DNA of 64,000 bases from Mycolicibacterium hodleri (GCF_006439015.1 NZ_RCZG01000009.1:2348-66347); one strand, 5' to 3'; shown: positions 1 to 8,598, numbered from the stretch's first letter. Numbers and translations: made by a program. The notes: generated by a model from the letters alone, not told the origin.

Positions 1-240
1 ATAGGCCGCGGGCCCATCCCACACCGCAAAAGCTTTCCACCACGAGACATGCATCCCATGGTCATATTCGGTATTAGACCCAGTTTCCCAGGCTTATCCC
101 AAAGTGCAGGGCAGATCACCCACGTGTTACTCACCCGTTCGCCACTCGTGTACCCCGAAGGGCCTTACCGTTCGACTTGCATGTGTTAAGCACGCCGCCA
201 GCGTTCGTCCTGAGCCAGAATCAAACTCTCCAAACAAAAA
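1..240 (-). rRNA. rrs: 16S ribosomal RNA, 5' end (partial)
   Basis: The reverse complement starts TTTTTGTTTGGAGAGTTTGAT and continues with the universal 27F region, a short helix 6 and the variable region 2 typical of mycobacteria. The gene runs off the low-coordinate edge, so only about 240 nt of the 5' domain are present. I place the mature 5' end at 240 by analogy with other mycobacterial 16S genes. Its position just downstream of tyrS matches rrnB of fast-growing mycobacteria. Confidence 0.97.
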
Positions 241-405
241 CAACCCACGATCCAAGACCGCAAGCAGAATCCGAATCAGAACAAGCCTGACCTAACAACC
301 AGTCAAAACTGGCAAAAAAACAAAACCACCCCCACCAAAGGAAGACGAGGAGTCCCCCACGAGGATGGCCAAAAACAACAAACAAAAACCACCAAACACA
401 CTATT

Positions 406-480
406 GAGTTCTCAAACAACACACCCGGTCTGACCGCGCAAAGACCCCGCGGCGATAGCCGCTAGCCGTAGTGCGGTCAG
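406..480 (-). promoter_or_regulatory. rRNA leader: boxA-type antitermination site and stem-loops
   Basis: On the minus strand the leader between promoter and 16S carries TGTTTGAGAACTC (406-418), which resembles the boxA antitermination element found in mycobacterial rRNA leaders. Just upstream is a nested stem-loop: CTGACCGC (430-437) pairs with GCGGTCAG (473-480), enclosing the hairpin GCGGC-GATA-GCCGC (449-462). Closer to the 16S is a small hairpin CCAGT-CAAA-ACTGG (299-312). NusA/NusB antitermination and RNase processing are inferred from the known role of these leaders. Nothing else is visible between 241 and 405 apart from an A/C-rich tract on the plus strand. Confidence 0.75.
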
Positions 481-561
481 TTGAGGACGGCCGCCGAAGC
501 GGATTACCCTCTGGGATGCCGTCGCGCTCAGCGGGCTGACCGCGTCGCGACGACTTGGACT

Positions 562-590
562 AAGTTACGTGCCGGATAACGGAGAGTCAA
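562..590 (-). promoter_or_regulatory. rRNA operon promoter
   Basis: Minus-strand TTGACT (585-590) and TAACTT (562-567) are separated by exactly 17 nt, close to the sigma-A consensus. Transcription would start near 555, giving a leader of about 315 nt before the 16S. The -35 box begins about 40 bp after the tyrS stop, so the promoter occupies the short gap between tyrS and the rRNA operon. No second promoter is evident in this gap, although one could lie inside tyrS. Confidence 0.85.
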
Positions 591-629
591 ATTGCCTGGT
601 AGACGGCGTGTCGGGCAGAAGTTTAGGCC

Positions 630-1913
630 CTAGAGCATCCGTTCAACGCCTGCCACACTGCGCTTGCCGCGTCGCAGCACCAGCCATTTGCCGTGCAGAA
701 AGTGCTCCGCGTCAGGTGTCCAGGCCTCGCTGTCGACCCTGACGTTGTTGACGTAGACACCGCCCTCCGAAAGTGTCCGCCGCGCCTCGCCCTTGCTCTT
801 GGAGAGCCCGGTGGCCACCAACAGGTCGCCGATCCCGTCGGGGACACCCGGCGTGAGTTCGGCGACCGACGTCTCGCGCAGCGCGGCGGCCAGCGTCGAC
901 TCATCCAGCCCGGCCAACTCGCCGCGGCCGAACAGCGCCTGACTGGCCAGCTCCACTGCTTCGGTTGCGGCCTGCCCGTGGACCAACGTGGTGAACTCCT
1001 GTGCGAGCCGGCGTTGCGCCCCTCGCTCGTGGGGTCGCTCCGCCGTCGCGGTCTCGAGCTCGGCGAGTTCGTCTGCGGACAGAAACGTGAACCAGCGGAG
1101 GTAGCGGATTACGTCTGCATCGGCGGTGTTCACGAAGTACTGATACCAGGCGTACGGACTGGTCATCTGCGGGTCGAGCCAGAGGCTTCCGCCACCGGTC
1201 GACTTGCCGAACTTCGTCCCGTCGGCGGCCGTTACCAGGGGAACCGTCAGCGCATGCACCGACGCGCCCAGCTTCTGACGGACCAGACGAACGCCTGCGA
1301 TGATGTTGCCCCACTGGTCGGAACCGCCGATCTGCAGCGAGCAGCCGTGCTTCTGATGCAGCTCGACGTAGTCGTTGGCCTGCAACAGCATGTAGCTGAA
1401 CTCCGTGTAGGAGATACCTTCGCCGTCCAGGCGCCTGCGGATGGTGTCGCGATCGAGCATCACGTTCACGGAGAAGTGCTTGCCGACGTCGCGCAGGAAT
1501 TCGATTGCAGACAGCTGCGACGTCCAGGTCAGGTTGTTCTCGACGATCGCACCGGTGGTTGACCCGTCGAAGTCGACGAACCGCTCCAGCTGGCCGCGAA
1601 TCCGATCGGCCCACTCGGCGACCGTGTCATCGGCGTTCAGACTGCGTTCGCCCGCGTCCCGCGGATCGCCGATCATGCCGGTGGCGCCGCCGGCCAGAAC
1701 GATCGGTCGGTGCCCCGCGCGTTGGAACCGCCGCAGCGCCAGCAGTGGCACCAGGTTCCCGGCGTGCAGGCTCGGTGCCGTCGGGTCGAAGCCCGCGTAG
1801 ACGGTGAGCGGGCCTGCAGCCATCGCGGCGGCCAGCGCCTCCCGATCGGTGGACTGCGCAATCAAGCCGCGCCAATCCAGTTCGTCGAGGATGCCGGCGC
1901 CCTGAGAAGTCAC
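630..1913 (-). CDS. tyrS: tyrosyl-tRNA synthetase
   Basis: Class I aminoacyl-tRNA synthetase that charges tRNA-Tyr in the cytoplasm (427 aa from this start). The HIGH-like signature is HAGN at residues 50-53 and the KMSKS-like loop is KFGKS. A C-terminal S4 RNA-binding segment ends in LRRGKRSVAGVERML. I chose the GTG at 1913 because GGGAGGA lies 7 nt upstream and the protein then matches the length of mycobacterial TyrRS. An in-frame ATG at 1931 overlaps the mpg stop by one base and would add six residues. It is probably co-transcribed with mpg. Confidence 0.97.
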   Translation of the reverse strand: MTSQGAGILDELDWRGLIAQSTDREALAAAMAAGPLTVYAGFDPTAPSLHAGNLVPLLALRRFQRAGHRPIVLAGGATGMIGDPRDAGERSLNADDTVAEWADRIRGQLERFVDFDGSTTGAIVENNLTWTSQLSAIEFLRDVGKHFSVNVMLDRDTIRRRLDGEGISYTEFSYMLLQANDYVELHQKHGCSLQIGGSDQWGNIIAGVRLVRQKLGASVHALTVPLVTAADGTKFGKSTGGGSLWLDPQMTSPYAWYQYFVNTADADVIRYLRWFTFLSADELAELETATAERPHERGAQRRLAQEFTTLVHGQAATEAVELASQALFGRGELAGLDESTLAAALRETSVAELTPGVPDGIGDLLVATGLSKSKGEARRTLSEGGVYVNNVRVDSEAWTPDAEHFLHGKWLVLRRGKRSVAGVERML

Positions 1914-1930
1914 GGGCCAATCCTCCCGCA

Positions 1931-2539
1931 TCAGTCGCTCTCCCCCGGCGCGGGTGCCCGGGGGCTCCGGCGGTACGCCGACACCTCGGGGCACTCCGCC
2001 AGCCAGAATCGCCATGGCCTGTCGGCGGCGTGGCTGACCCCGACGCGTGGACCGCTGACCACGGACCGAGTAGCTGCCAGTTTCAACCCGACGGGTCCGT
2101 GACCGTCGAAGAGATCAATCCCGTTGTCGTCCATAGTGATTCCCAGCGCTGAGCAGAGATTTCCTGGGCCCCGGGCCAGGGCAGCCGTGGTGACGCGGCC
2201 GCGACGGGCATGGGCAACGTCGGCGCCGTCCGTCACCACCGCGGCTCGGAGGAGGACGGCGGCCGCCACCCCCTCGTCACCGCAGACGACATTGGCGCAC
2301 ACGTGGATCCCATGGCTGCGATAGGCGTACATGTGGCCCGGCGGGCCGAACATGATGGCGTTGCGCCCTCCTCGCCCCCGGAACGAATGCGACGCCGCGT
2401 CTGGCCACGGGCCGTCGATCGGGCCGCCGTACGCCTCGACCTCCACCACCACGGCGGACGTCCCGCGGCAAGTCAGCACGGCTCCGACCAGCAGTCGAGC
2501 CGCCGACACCGGGTCGACGGCCAGCGATTGCGCACTCAC
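1931..2539 (-). CDS. mpg: 3-methyladenine DNA glycosylase (MPG/AAG family)
   Basis: Base-excision-repair enzyme that removes alkylated purines; 202 aa, the usual length for the mycobacterial protein (Rv1688-like). Family signatures visible are VEVEAYGG near residue 32, SHSFRGRGGRN, a YAYRSHG segment and the LARGPGNLCSALGI stretch. The start is GTG at 2539. The stop overlaps the tyrS upstream ATG, consistent with an mpg-tyrS transcript. It is divergent from the ABC exporter operon, with 58 bp between the starts. Confidence 0.95.
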   Translation of the reverse strand: MSAQSLAVDPVSAARLLVGAVLTCRGTSAVVVEVEAYGGPIDGPWPDAASHSFRGRGGRNAIMFGPPGHMYAYRSHGIHVCANVVCGDEGVAAAVLLRAAVVTDGADVAHARRGRVTTAALARGPGNLCSALGITMDDNGIDLFDGHGPVGLKLAATRSVVSGPRVGVSHAADRPWRFWLAECPEVSAYRRSPRAPAPGESD

Positions 2540-2589
2540 CGCAGCGATTCTGCCCGGTGGCCTTGACTCCGCGGGCCGTGGGGAGGATA

Positions 2590-2621
2590 TTCATCACATG
2601 ATGACTTCATCGCGTGATGAA
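2590..2621. promoter_or_regulatory. two tandem dyads, candidate TetR operators
   Basis: Two nearly identical palindromes, TCATC-ACAT-GATGA (2591-2604) and TCATC-GCGT-GATGA (2607-2620), sit 16 bp apart centre to centre. The second extends to TTCATC/GATGAA. They span the ATG of the ABC ATPase at 2598 in the intergenic region shared with mpg. The operon they precede ends in a TetR gene, so autoregulation by that protein is the natural inference. No binding data are available. Confidence 0.55.
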
Positions 2622-3362
2622 TTAATTTGCGACAGCGGCAACACAGCCGTCGCCGTCGACCGTCTGACCGTGGTCCGCGGCAAACGCACGGCCCTCGACG
2701 ACGTCACGGTGCGCATCGCCCGCGGCACCATCACCGGTGTGCTCGGTCCGTCCGGCTGTGGCAAGACGACGCTGATCCGCAGCATCGTCGGCACGCAGGT
2801 CATCGCCGGCGGCACGGTGACCGTGCTGGGTCGGCCCGCAGGCTCCGCAGAACTCCGCCACCGCGTCGGCTACGTCACTCAGGACGCCACCATCTACGAG
2901 GATCTCCGCGTCATCGACAACGTGCGCTACTTCGCGTCGCTGTACGGCTCAGGCGCGAACGCCGCGGATGAAGCCGTCACCAATGTCGGCTTGGCGGACC
3001 ATCGCACGGCGCTGTGCGGCAACCTCTCCGGCGGGCAACGAACCCGGGTATCACTGGCCTGCGCCCTGGTGGCCCGTCCCGAACTTCTGGTCCTCGATGA
3101 ACCGACCGTCGGCCTGGACCCCGTGCTCAGGGTGGATCTTTGGGAGCAGTTTCACCACCTCGCGCGAGGCGGCACGACGCTGCTGGTGTCCAGCCACGTC
3201 ATGGACGAGGCCGACCACTGCGGAGAACTCCTGCTACTGCGGGAGGGCCACCTGCTCGCCCACACCACGCCCACGAAACTACGAGAGGACACGGGATGTC
3301 AGTCACTGGAGGAAGCGTTTCTATCCATCATCCGGCGCAGCACCGCACCCGCGCTCGGCTGA
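2598..3362 (+). CDS. ABC transporter ATP-binding protein
   Basis: ATPase subunit of a DrrA-like exporter, 254 aa. Walker A is GPSGCGKTT, the signature is LSGGQRTR, and Walker B is LLVLDEP followed by the H-loop SSHVMDEADH. I chose the ATG at 2598 (a second ATG follows at 2601) because GGAGG lies about 11 nt upstream and the protein then begins shortly before the nucleotide-binding fold. It is the first gene of a three-gene operon with a permease and TetR regulator, the same order as Rv1687c-Rv1686c-Rv1685c. The substrate is unknown. The start region is embedded in the two dyads described separately. Confidence 0.93.
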   Translation: MMTSSRDELICDSGNTAVAVDRLTVVRGKRTALDDVTVRIARGTITGVLGPSGCGKTTLIRSIVGTQVIAGGTVTVLGRPAGSAELRHRVGYVTQDATIYEDLRVIDNVRYFASLYGSGANAADEAVTNVGLADHRTALCGNLSGGQRTRVSLACALVARPELLVLDEPTVGLDPVLRVDLWEQFHHLARGGTTLLVSSHVMDEADHCGELLLLREGHLLAHTTPTKLREDTGCQSLEEAFLSIIRRSTAPALG

Positions 3363-4114
3363 GCCCACAGCCCTACCTGGCCACCACCGGGCGAATTCTG
3401 CGGCAGCTGGCGGGCGACCATCGCAGTGTCGTGATGATCCTCGCCGTTCCTGCGCTGATCATCACGTTGATGTACTTCATGTTCCAGGACGTGCCGCACC
3501 GGCCGGGCGTTCCGGCGCCCTTCAACAACGCATGCCTGATCATGCTCGGAGTGTTTCCGTTGATCATCATGTTCCTGATCACGTCGATCACGATGCAACG
3601 CGAACGCGTTTCGGGGACGTTGGAGCGCATCCTCACCACTCCCCTGCGCCGAGTGGATCTGTTAGCGGCCTACGGCACCGCGTTCTCGATCGCGGCGGCG
3701 GCGCAGGCCACCCTGGCGTGCGTGATCTCGTTCTGGCTGCTCGGGCTCGACACCGCGGGCAGCCCCGGCCTGGTGTTCGTGATCGCCATCGTCAACGCCG
3801 TACTGGGTGTCGGACTGGGCCTGCTGTGTAGTGCGTTCGCGCGCACAGAGTTTCAGGCCGTTCAGTTCATGCCCGTCGTGATCGTGCCCCAGCTGCTGCT
3901 GTGCGGGATCATCGTGCCGCGAGACGCCTTGCCCGGCTGGCTGCAATGGATCAGCAACGCGATGCCCGCCAGCTACGCGCTCGAGGCGTTGCGGGAGGTC
4001 GGCGCCCATCCGGATCTCACCGCGACGGCGGCGCGCGACATCGCGATCGTCGTCGCGTTTGCGGTGGTGGCAATGGCGCTGGCAGCGGTGACCCTGCGGC
4101 GTAGAACGCCGTGA
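3296..4114 (+). CDS. ABC-2 type transporter permease
   Basis: Membrane subunit partnering the upstream ATPase, 272 aa. Hydrophobic segments are visible from VVMILAVPALIITLMYFMF through LIIMFLITSI, AAAAQATLACVISFWLL, VFVIAIVNAVLGVGLGLL, FMPVVIVPQLLLCGIIV and a final AIVVAFAVVAMALAAV, about six in all. The ABC-2 motif RERVSGTLERILTTPLRR lies after the second segment. The ATG at 3296 has GAGAGG about 8 nt upstream and makes the gene overlap the ATPase by 67 bp. A later start would shorten the cytoplasmic N-terminus. It is coupled to tetR by a GTGA overlap. Confidence 0.9.
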   Translation: MSVTGGSVSIHHPAQHRTRARLSPQPYLATTGRILRQLAGDHRSVVMILAVPALIITLMYFMFQDVPHRPGVPAPFNNACLIMLGVFPLIIMFLITSITMQRERVSGTLERILTTPLRRVDLLAAYGTAFSIAAAAQATLACVISFWLLGLDTAGSPGLVFVIAIVNAVLGVGLGLLCSAFARTEFQAVQFMPVVIVPQLLLCGIIVPRDALPGWLQWISNAMPASYALEALREVGAHPDLTATAARDIAIVVAFAVVAMALAAVTLRRRTP

Positions 4115-4722
4115 GCAGCCCGCGCCGCAAGCGCGCCGGGCGGCCGCCCGGCACCTCCGACACCCGCGAACGCATCCTCGTCAATGCGCGAGAACTGTTC
4201 GCCCGCAACGGGATCGGCAATACGTCGATTCGCGCGATCGCAGCCGCTTCCGACGTCGACTCGGCGCTGGTCCATCATTACTTCGGTACCAAGGAACAGC
4301 TTTTCGCGGCCGCCGTCCACATCCCGATCGACCCGCTGCAGATCCTTGGTCCGATGCGTGAGGTGCCCCTCGAGGACCTCGGCCTCACCCTCCCGTCGCT
4401 TCTGCTGCCGCTGTGGGACTCCGAGATCGGCGCAGGATTCATCGCTACCCTGCGTTCTCTGCTCGCCGGGGACGACGTCAGCCTGATCCGATCGTTTCTG
4501 CAGGATGTGATCTCCGTCGAGATCGGCTCCCGCGTCGATGACCCGCCCGGCTCAGGGCCGATCCGCGTTCAGTTCGTGGCTTCGCAGTTGGTCGGGGTCG
4601 TCTTGGCGCGCTACATCCTCGAACTGGAACCCTTCAAGTCCCTGCCCGTGCAGCAGATCGCCGAGACGATCGCGCCGAACCTTCAGCGGTATCTGACCGG
4701 CGACCTGCCCGGCCTCAGCTAG
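4111..4722 (+). CDS. TetR family transcriptional regulator
   Basis: 203 aa with an N-terminal TetR helix-turn-helix: RERILVNARELFARNGIGNTSIRAIAAASDVDSALVHHYFGTKEQLF in outline, residues about 16-65. The remaining helical domain would bind a ligand and mediate dimerisation. It starts at GTG 4111, overlapping the permease stop by 4 bp. It probably controls its own operon through the dyads at 2590-2621 and may sense an exported compound (inference). Its stop overlaps the opposing gene's stop in a CTAG tetramer. Confidence 0.92.
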   Translation: MSSPRRKRAGRPPGTSDTRERILVNARELFARNGIGNTSIRAIAAASDVDSALVHHYFGTKEQLFAAAVHIPIDPLQILGPMREVPLEDLGLTLPSLLLPLWDSEIGAGFIATLRSLLAGDDVSLIRSFLQDVISVEIGSRVDDPPGSGPIRVQFVASQLVGVVLARYILELEPFKSLPVQQIAETIAPNLQRYLTGDLPGLS

Positions 4723-4925
4723 GGCTCGCCGCGTTCCACCAACGACGCGTGTTCGGCATCGTCGGCGATGGTGACCGCATCGGAGATCAGGAGCACGGGG
4801 ACGCCGTTCTCGATCCGGTAGGCACGGCGCAGCCGCGGGTTGTAGAGGAGTTCATCGCCCACCACGAGTAGCGGCCCGCGATCCTCCGGGCACACCAGAA
4901 GGCTGCGAAGTCGTTGATCGAGCAT
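4719..4925 (-). CDS. Trm112/UPF0434-like small protein
   Basis: 68 aa starting MLDQRLRSLLVCPEDRGPLL, with the Trm112-type N-terminal core and the segment LLYNPRLRRAYRIENGVPVLL typical of this family (Rv1684-like). Trm112 proteins often activate methyltransferases, but no partner is visible here. Only one of the usual zinc-site cysteines is present (LVCPED), so metal binding is doubtful. It starts 4 bp after the stop of the secreted-protein gene and is probably co-transcribed with it. Its stop is convergent with tetR. Confidence 0.85.
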   Translation of the reverse strand: MLDQRLRSLLVCPEDRGPLLVVGDELLYNPRLRRAYRIENGVPVLLISDAVTIADDAEHASLVERGEP

Positions 4926-4929
4926 CGAG

Positions 4930-5442
4930 TCAGCCGAGCGGAATGTTGATGCCGCCGCCATTATTCGGATTGATGGCTCCGTTACCGCCGACGCCGCCGA
5001 TGCCGATGGTAGGCGGATTCAGCACGGGACCCCCGCCACCACCACGTGAGGCCTGCCGTGTCTGGAACGCCAAGGTCGCCTCGAGAGCCGCCACGAGCGG
5101 CGCCTGGTTCGGCCGCTTGTCCAGGGCATCGACGATGGCCTGCTTGTTCCCGTTCGACGGGTAGTAGCCCGCCTGGCGCAGCTTGAGAACCTTGTGGATC
5201 AAGGTGGAGAGCTGGCCGCCACCTGCGCCGGTGTCGTAGTCGGCGGCAACTATGGCGAGGGCCTGGTCGGCGGTCATCTCGGGGGCGGCCGTCGCACCGT
5301 CGGTGGCCGCTGCCTCCGTGGTGGGGTCGGCCCACGCCAGCGCGGCGCCCGGGCCCATTACGAGTCCGGCTGCGAGGGCACCACTGACCGCGGCACCTGC
5401 AACGGCGCGACGCCACCCGTTCCTGCTGGTCCGTAGAGCCAT
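4930..5442 (-). CDS. secreted protein of unknown function, Gly/Asn-rich tail
   Basis: 170 aa with an export signal: a twin-Arg-like NGWRRAV, a hydrophobic Ala/Gly stretch and a likely cleavage site after ALAWA-DP (about residue 40). The mature part has a helical region with TADQALAIVAADYDTGAGGGQLSTL and GYYPSNGNKQAIVDALDKRPNQAPLVAALE, then a disordered tail rich in Gly, Asn and Pro. It contains no cysteine. The ATG at 5442 follows GGAGG closely; a TTG lies one codon earlier. A possible -10 TAGGCT lies at 5510-5515. I do not recognise the family. The 120 bp between it and the downstream end of the next gene hold no other feature. Confidence 0.8.
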   Translation of the reverse strand: MALRTSRNGWRRAVAGAAVSGALAAGLVMGPGAALAWADPTTEAAATDGATAAPEMTADQALAIVAADYDTGAGGGQLSTLIHKVLKLRQAGYYPSNGNKQAIVDALDKRPNQAPLVAALEATLAFQTRQASRGGGGGPVLNPPTIGIGGVGGNGAINPNNGGGINIPLG

Positions 5443-5561
5443 CAATCCTCCATCGTCGAGCGTGTGTTGAGTTCCGGCCCGACCCGGGTGGCCACGTACA
5501 GCCAGGCGGAGCCTAACAAAGCGCGACGTTCACGGCAGCAGGTCACTCTCATCACGGTAGA

Positions 5562-8537
5562 TCACTCGTCGGCCGCCGTTTCGAAAAGCTCGGCGCGTAC
5601 CGCTGCGGTGAGCCGTTTGTACGTCCCGGTGTCCGGGTCCAGGTACCAGGCATGACGCGACGGCTTGGGAACGCCTGCCGCGCGCAGCGGACCGAGTAGG
5701 GGCCGGTACGTCGCGCTCAGCTTCATCTCCGGCACCACGTGGACGATGTCGGGGGCTGCGCCGACCGGCAGTAACGCCAGGGCCTCGGTCAGATCTGCCG
5801 TCGGGACGCTGCCGCCCGGGCTCAGCGTCAGGGCGGAGACGGCGAGGTCGTCGCCGCCGACCGCCACCCGATACGTCACCGCGAAATCGACCGCGCCGAC
5901 GCGCCCGACCGTGTCGTTGACTGCGGCACTGAACACCGGGCCGCGTGCGGTGCGGATGACCGACCCCCGGTTGTCCACCAGCCAGTAGTCGCCATCCTCG
6001 TCGCGCCGGAATAGGTACTCCGTCGACACCCAGAGGTCGGCAGGCGCGAACACCCCGCGCTTGACCGACGCCGTCGGATCCACGGGGCCTCGCGGATGCG
6101 CGAGCAGGACGCCGACCTCGTTTGTCTCGGCAAGCGCGACGAAGCCGCGGTCGTCTTCGAGGATGAGATCGTCGTCGGGGTCGTACGCCGCAAGCGCGAT
6201 GTGCCCGCTCCCGGGCAGAGGCCGTCCCTCGCTGCCGATCTTGGCGCCGGAGACGTTGGCCAGCACCGCCTGTCCGTCGGTGGTGGCGAAGAACTCGACG
6301 ATGTGCGCCGGCGCGAACTCCTCCTCCACCCGCTTCCACAGACCGGTCGGCATGCCCGATCCGATGAACAGCCGCACCGGATGGTTGCCCTGCAACACGA
6401 ATGCCGGGTCGTCGATCACCTCGCGAAGCATCGCCCAGGTGTAGGACACGACCGTGACGCCGTACTGCCGCAACTCGTGTACGAAGCGATCCGGTCGCAA
6501 CCCCCTCGACAGCGCGATGCGGGTGCCGCCGACCACGGCGCCGCCCAGGCTGACGAGCAGGCCGGACTGGTGGTGCAGCGGTGTGAGGCAGTACACGGTG
6601 TCGCCGGAGCCGAGGTTGGCCGCCGACGCGGTGCCGAAGGCCGACAGCGCCCAGCGGAAGTTCGTGATCTGCCGAGCGACGAGCTCGCCGCCGACGGTCG
6701 CGAACGCGATGTAGGCCAGATCCTTGGCGAAGCCAGGGTCGGGTCGGTACCAACCTGGCAGCGCCACGACGTCGGGGTCGATCTTCTCCATGTCGACGAC
6801 GTCGTCGTCCGCGCCGAGGTCCAGTTCGCGCGCTTCGCCGCCGCCCAAGACCAGCACGCGCAACGGGAGCCTCTTCGCCGCCTCGAGGTGAACGGGGTCG
6901 GCGATTACGTCGGACACGGCGCCAAGCCGGGCGGCGTCGGTCAGATCGGCGTCGGGCGGCATCAAGACGGCGACCGCCCCGAGTCGCGACAGTGCCGCGA
7001 TCGCGACGAGAGCGCTCGGCCTGGTCTCCATCAGGACGCCGACATGGGCGCCTTGGCGCACACCGACGTCGATGAGCCCGCGCACGACGTTGTTGATGCG
7101 GCGGTCGACCGCCTCGTAGGTGTGCACGCGCCCGTCGAACAGCAGGAACTCGCCATCCGGTGTCCCGCGCGCCTGCTCGGTCATGATCCGGCCGAGCGAA
7201 ATGCGGGTGTGGTCGTTGATCTGCCCCAGCCGCGCCAGACGGGGCAGCGTGCGGGCGGTCTCGGCGACCAGGGCGCGAGCCGACTTGTTGGCCGCGACGA
7301 AGGCATCTGCCGCGGAACGCGCGACGCTGAATGTCATCTCCGCGGCGGCGCCCGCGCCGTGCACCAGGCGGGTGGCCAGCGCCACACCGGACTCGTTGCG
7401 TTGCTCGGGCTGCAGCGCCATCGGCACCACATCCGCGGGCTTCTCGCCATCGCCGGAGAGCCACTTGACCCACGCCGCAACCGTCGGCCAGGTCTGGGTG
7501 GCTGCCTTCGATCCCACGACAAGTCCGAAATGCCCTGAGCGAATGAGGTATTCGTAGACATCGGCTCGCGGAGACGCACGCTTGATGCCGCGGACCGATG
7601 CGGGCTGGCCGATGTCGTCGACCTCGCCAACCACGGCGAGCACGGGGCATTCGATGTCGCTGAGCGTGACGAGGTCGCCACGGATGGCGAAGCCGCCGCT
7701 CATCATCCGATTGTGGGCGATGAACTGCTTGAGTAACTCGGCGATGGCCGGGCCCGACCACGCGATGTAGCCGTCCGAGGCGAGGAAGCGGCGTTGCTGC
7801 TCGCGGGGTAGCAGTGCCTCACGGTCGTGCAGTTGACGCACGAAGTCCATCCGCGACTGTGCCGTCTTGATGGGGTCAAGCAGCTGGAAGCCGGTGCGGG
7901 CCAGCCAGCCCGGAATGTCGAGGCGGCTGAAGACGTGGTCGGCCATGAAGTCTGCCGCTCCGACGGCCAACCCCGCGGGCAGGTTCAGCGGGAGGGCGGC
8001 CAAGGTGTCGACGGGCGAGCCGAACGCGACGATGCTCGCGAGGTCCTTAGACCGGCGATACGCAGCGGTCTGATAACAGAACATGCCACCCTGCGAGTAT
8101 CCGGCGAGGTGGACGTCGCGGTCGGTGACCTTCTTCACGGTGTCGATGGCTTCGCTGAGAGCGACGACGTGATCGGAGAGGTTGCGTTGCATACCGCCCT
8201 CGATCTGGTCGGGTGACCCGAAGTCGATCACCCATGGATCGATTCCCGACTCGTGCAGGATGCCGACGGCACCTTCGTCGCGGGTGACGTCCCACATGTC
8301 GGCCGACATCATCATCGGATGCACCATCAACACCGGCGGGCCGGGCGGTCTGGCGCCGGGCCTGGTGTCGGGTGGGAAGTACCGGCGCAGCCGATACATG
8401 GGCACGCTCTCGATGATCTGGAAGGGTGACGGCACCGCCCCGGTCTCTAGACCGCCGTAGCGAAGCACTTCTAGACCGTTCTGGGCGGTAGCCACCAACC
8501 GCCCCATGGGCCCGGTGATTGCCGAAAGGCCCACCAT
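5562..8537 (-). CDS. fusion of PhaC-like alpha/beta hydrolase and acyl-CoA synthetase-like domain
   Basis: 991 aa, Rv1683-like. Residues about 1-375 form an alpha/beta hydrolase with the nucleophile elbow GYSQG (Ser148), a VVGEVDD acid loop and the SGHFG histidine, close to PHA synthase/depolymerase folds. Residues about 430-990 resemble an adenylate-forming acyl-CoA ligase. The P-loop normally reading YTSGTTGxPK is instead IAFATVGGELVAR, and the C-terminal lysine region reads SATYRPLLG, so ligase activity is uncertain. The mycobacterial homologue has been described as a bifunctional lipase/acyl-CoA synthase in triacylglycerol turnover. The ATG at 8537 has AAAGGGGA upstream. It is divergent from the ABC-F gene. 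Confidence 0.93.
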   Translation of the reverse strand: MVGLSAITGPMGRLVATAQNGLEVLRYGGLETGAVPSPFQIIESVPMYRLRRYFPPDTRPGARPPGPPVLMVHPMMMSADMWDVTRDEGAVGILHESGIDPWVIDFGSPDQIEGGMQRNLSDHVVALSEAIDTVKKVTDRDVHLAGYSQGGMFCYQTAAYRRSKDLASIVAFGSPVDTLAALPLNLPAGLAVGAADFMADHVFSRLDIPGWLARTGFQLLDPIKTAQSRMDFVRQLHDREALLPREQQRRFLASDGYIAWSGPAIAELLKQFIAHNRMMSGGFAIRGDLVTLSDIECPVLAVVGEVDDIGQPASVRGIKRASPRADVYEYLIRSGHFGLVVGSKAATQTWPTVAAWVKWLSGDGEKPADVVPMALQPEQRNESGVALATRLVHGAGAAAEMTFSVARSAADAFVAANKSARALVAETARTLPRLARLGQINDHTRISLGRIMTEQARGTPDGEFLLFDGRVHTYEAVDRRINNVVRGLIDVGVRQGAHVGVLMETRPSALVAIAALSRLGAVAVLMPPDADLTDAARLGAVSDVIADPVHLEAAKRLPLRVLVLGGGEARELDLGADDDVVDMEKIDPDVVALPGWYRPDPGFAKDLAYIAFATVGGELVARQITNFRWALSAFGTASAANLGSGDTVYCLTPLHHQSGLLVSLGGAVVGGTRIALSRGLRPDRFVHELRQYGVTVVSYTWAMLREVIDDPAFVLQGNHPVRLFIGSGMPTGLWKRVEEEFAPAHIVEFFATTDGQAVLANVSGAKIGSEGRPLPGSGHIALAAYDPDDDLILEDDRGFVALAETNEVGVLLAHPRGPVDPTASVKRGVFAPADLWVSTEYLFRRDEDGDYWLVDNRGSVIRTARGPVFSAAVNDTVGRVGAVDFAVTYRVAVGGDDLAVSALTLSPGGSVPTADLTEALALLPVGAAPDIVHVVPEMKLSATYRPLLGPLRAAGVPKPSRHAWYLDPDTGTYKRLTAAVRAELFETAADE

Positions 8538-8598
8538 GAACGTCCCCTTTCGTGCGACGCGCGAATCCCCCGATCCGAGGTCATCATGGCACAGCGAC

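Noticed and set aside
6096..7538. 480-codon plus-strand frame opposite the hydrolase-ligase fusion
   Set aside because: Antisense shadow of a conserved 991-aa protein; no family features.
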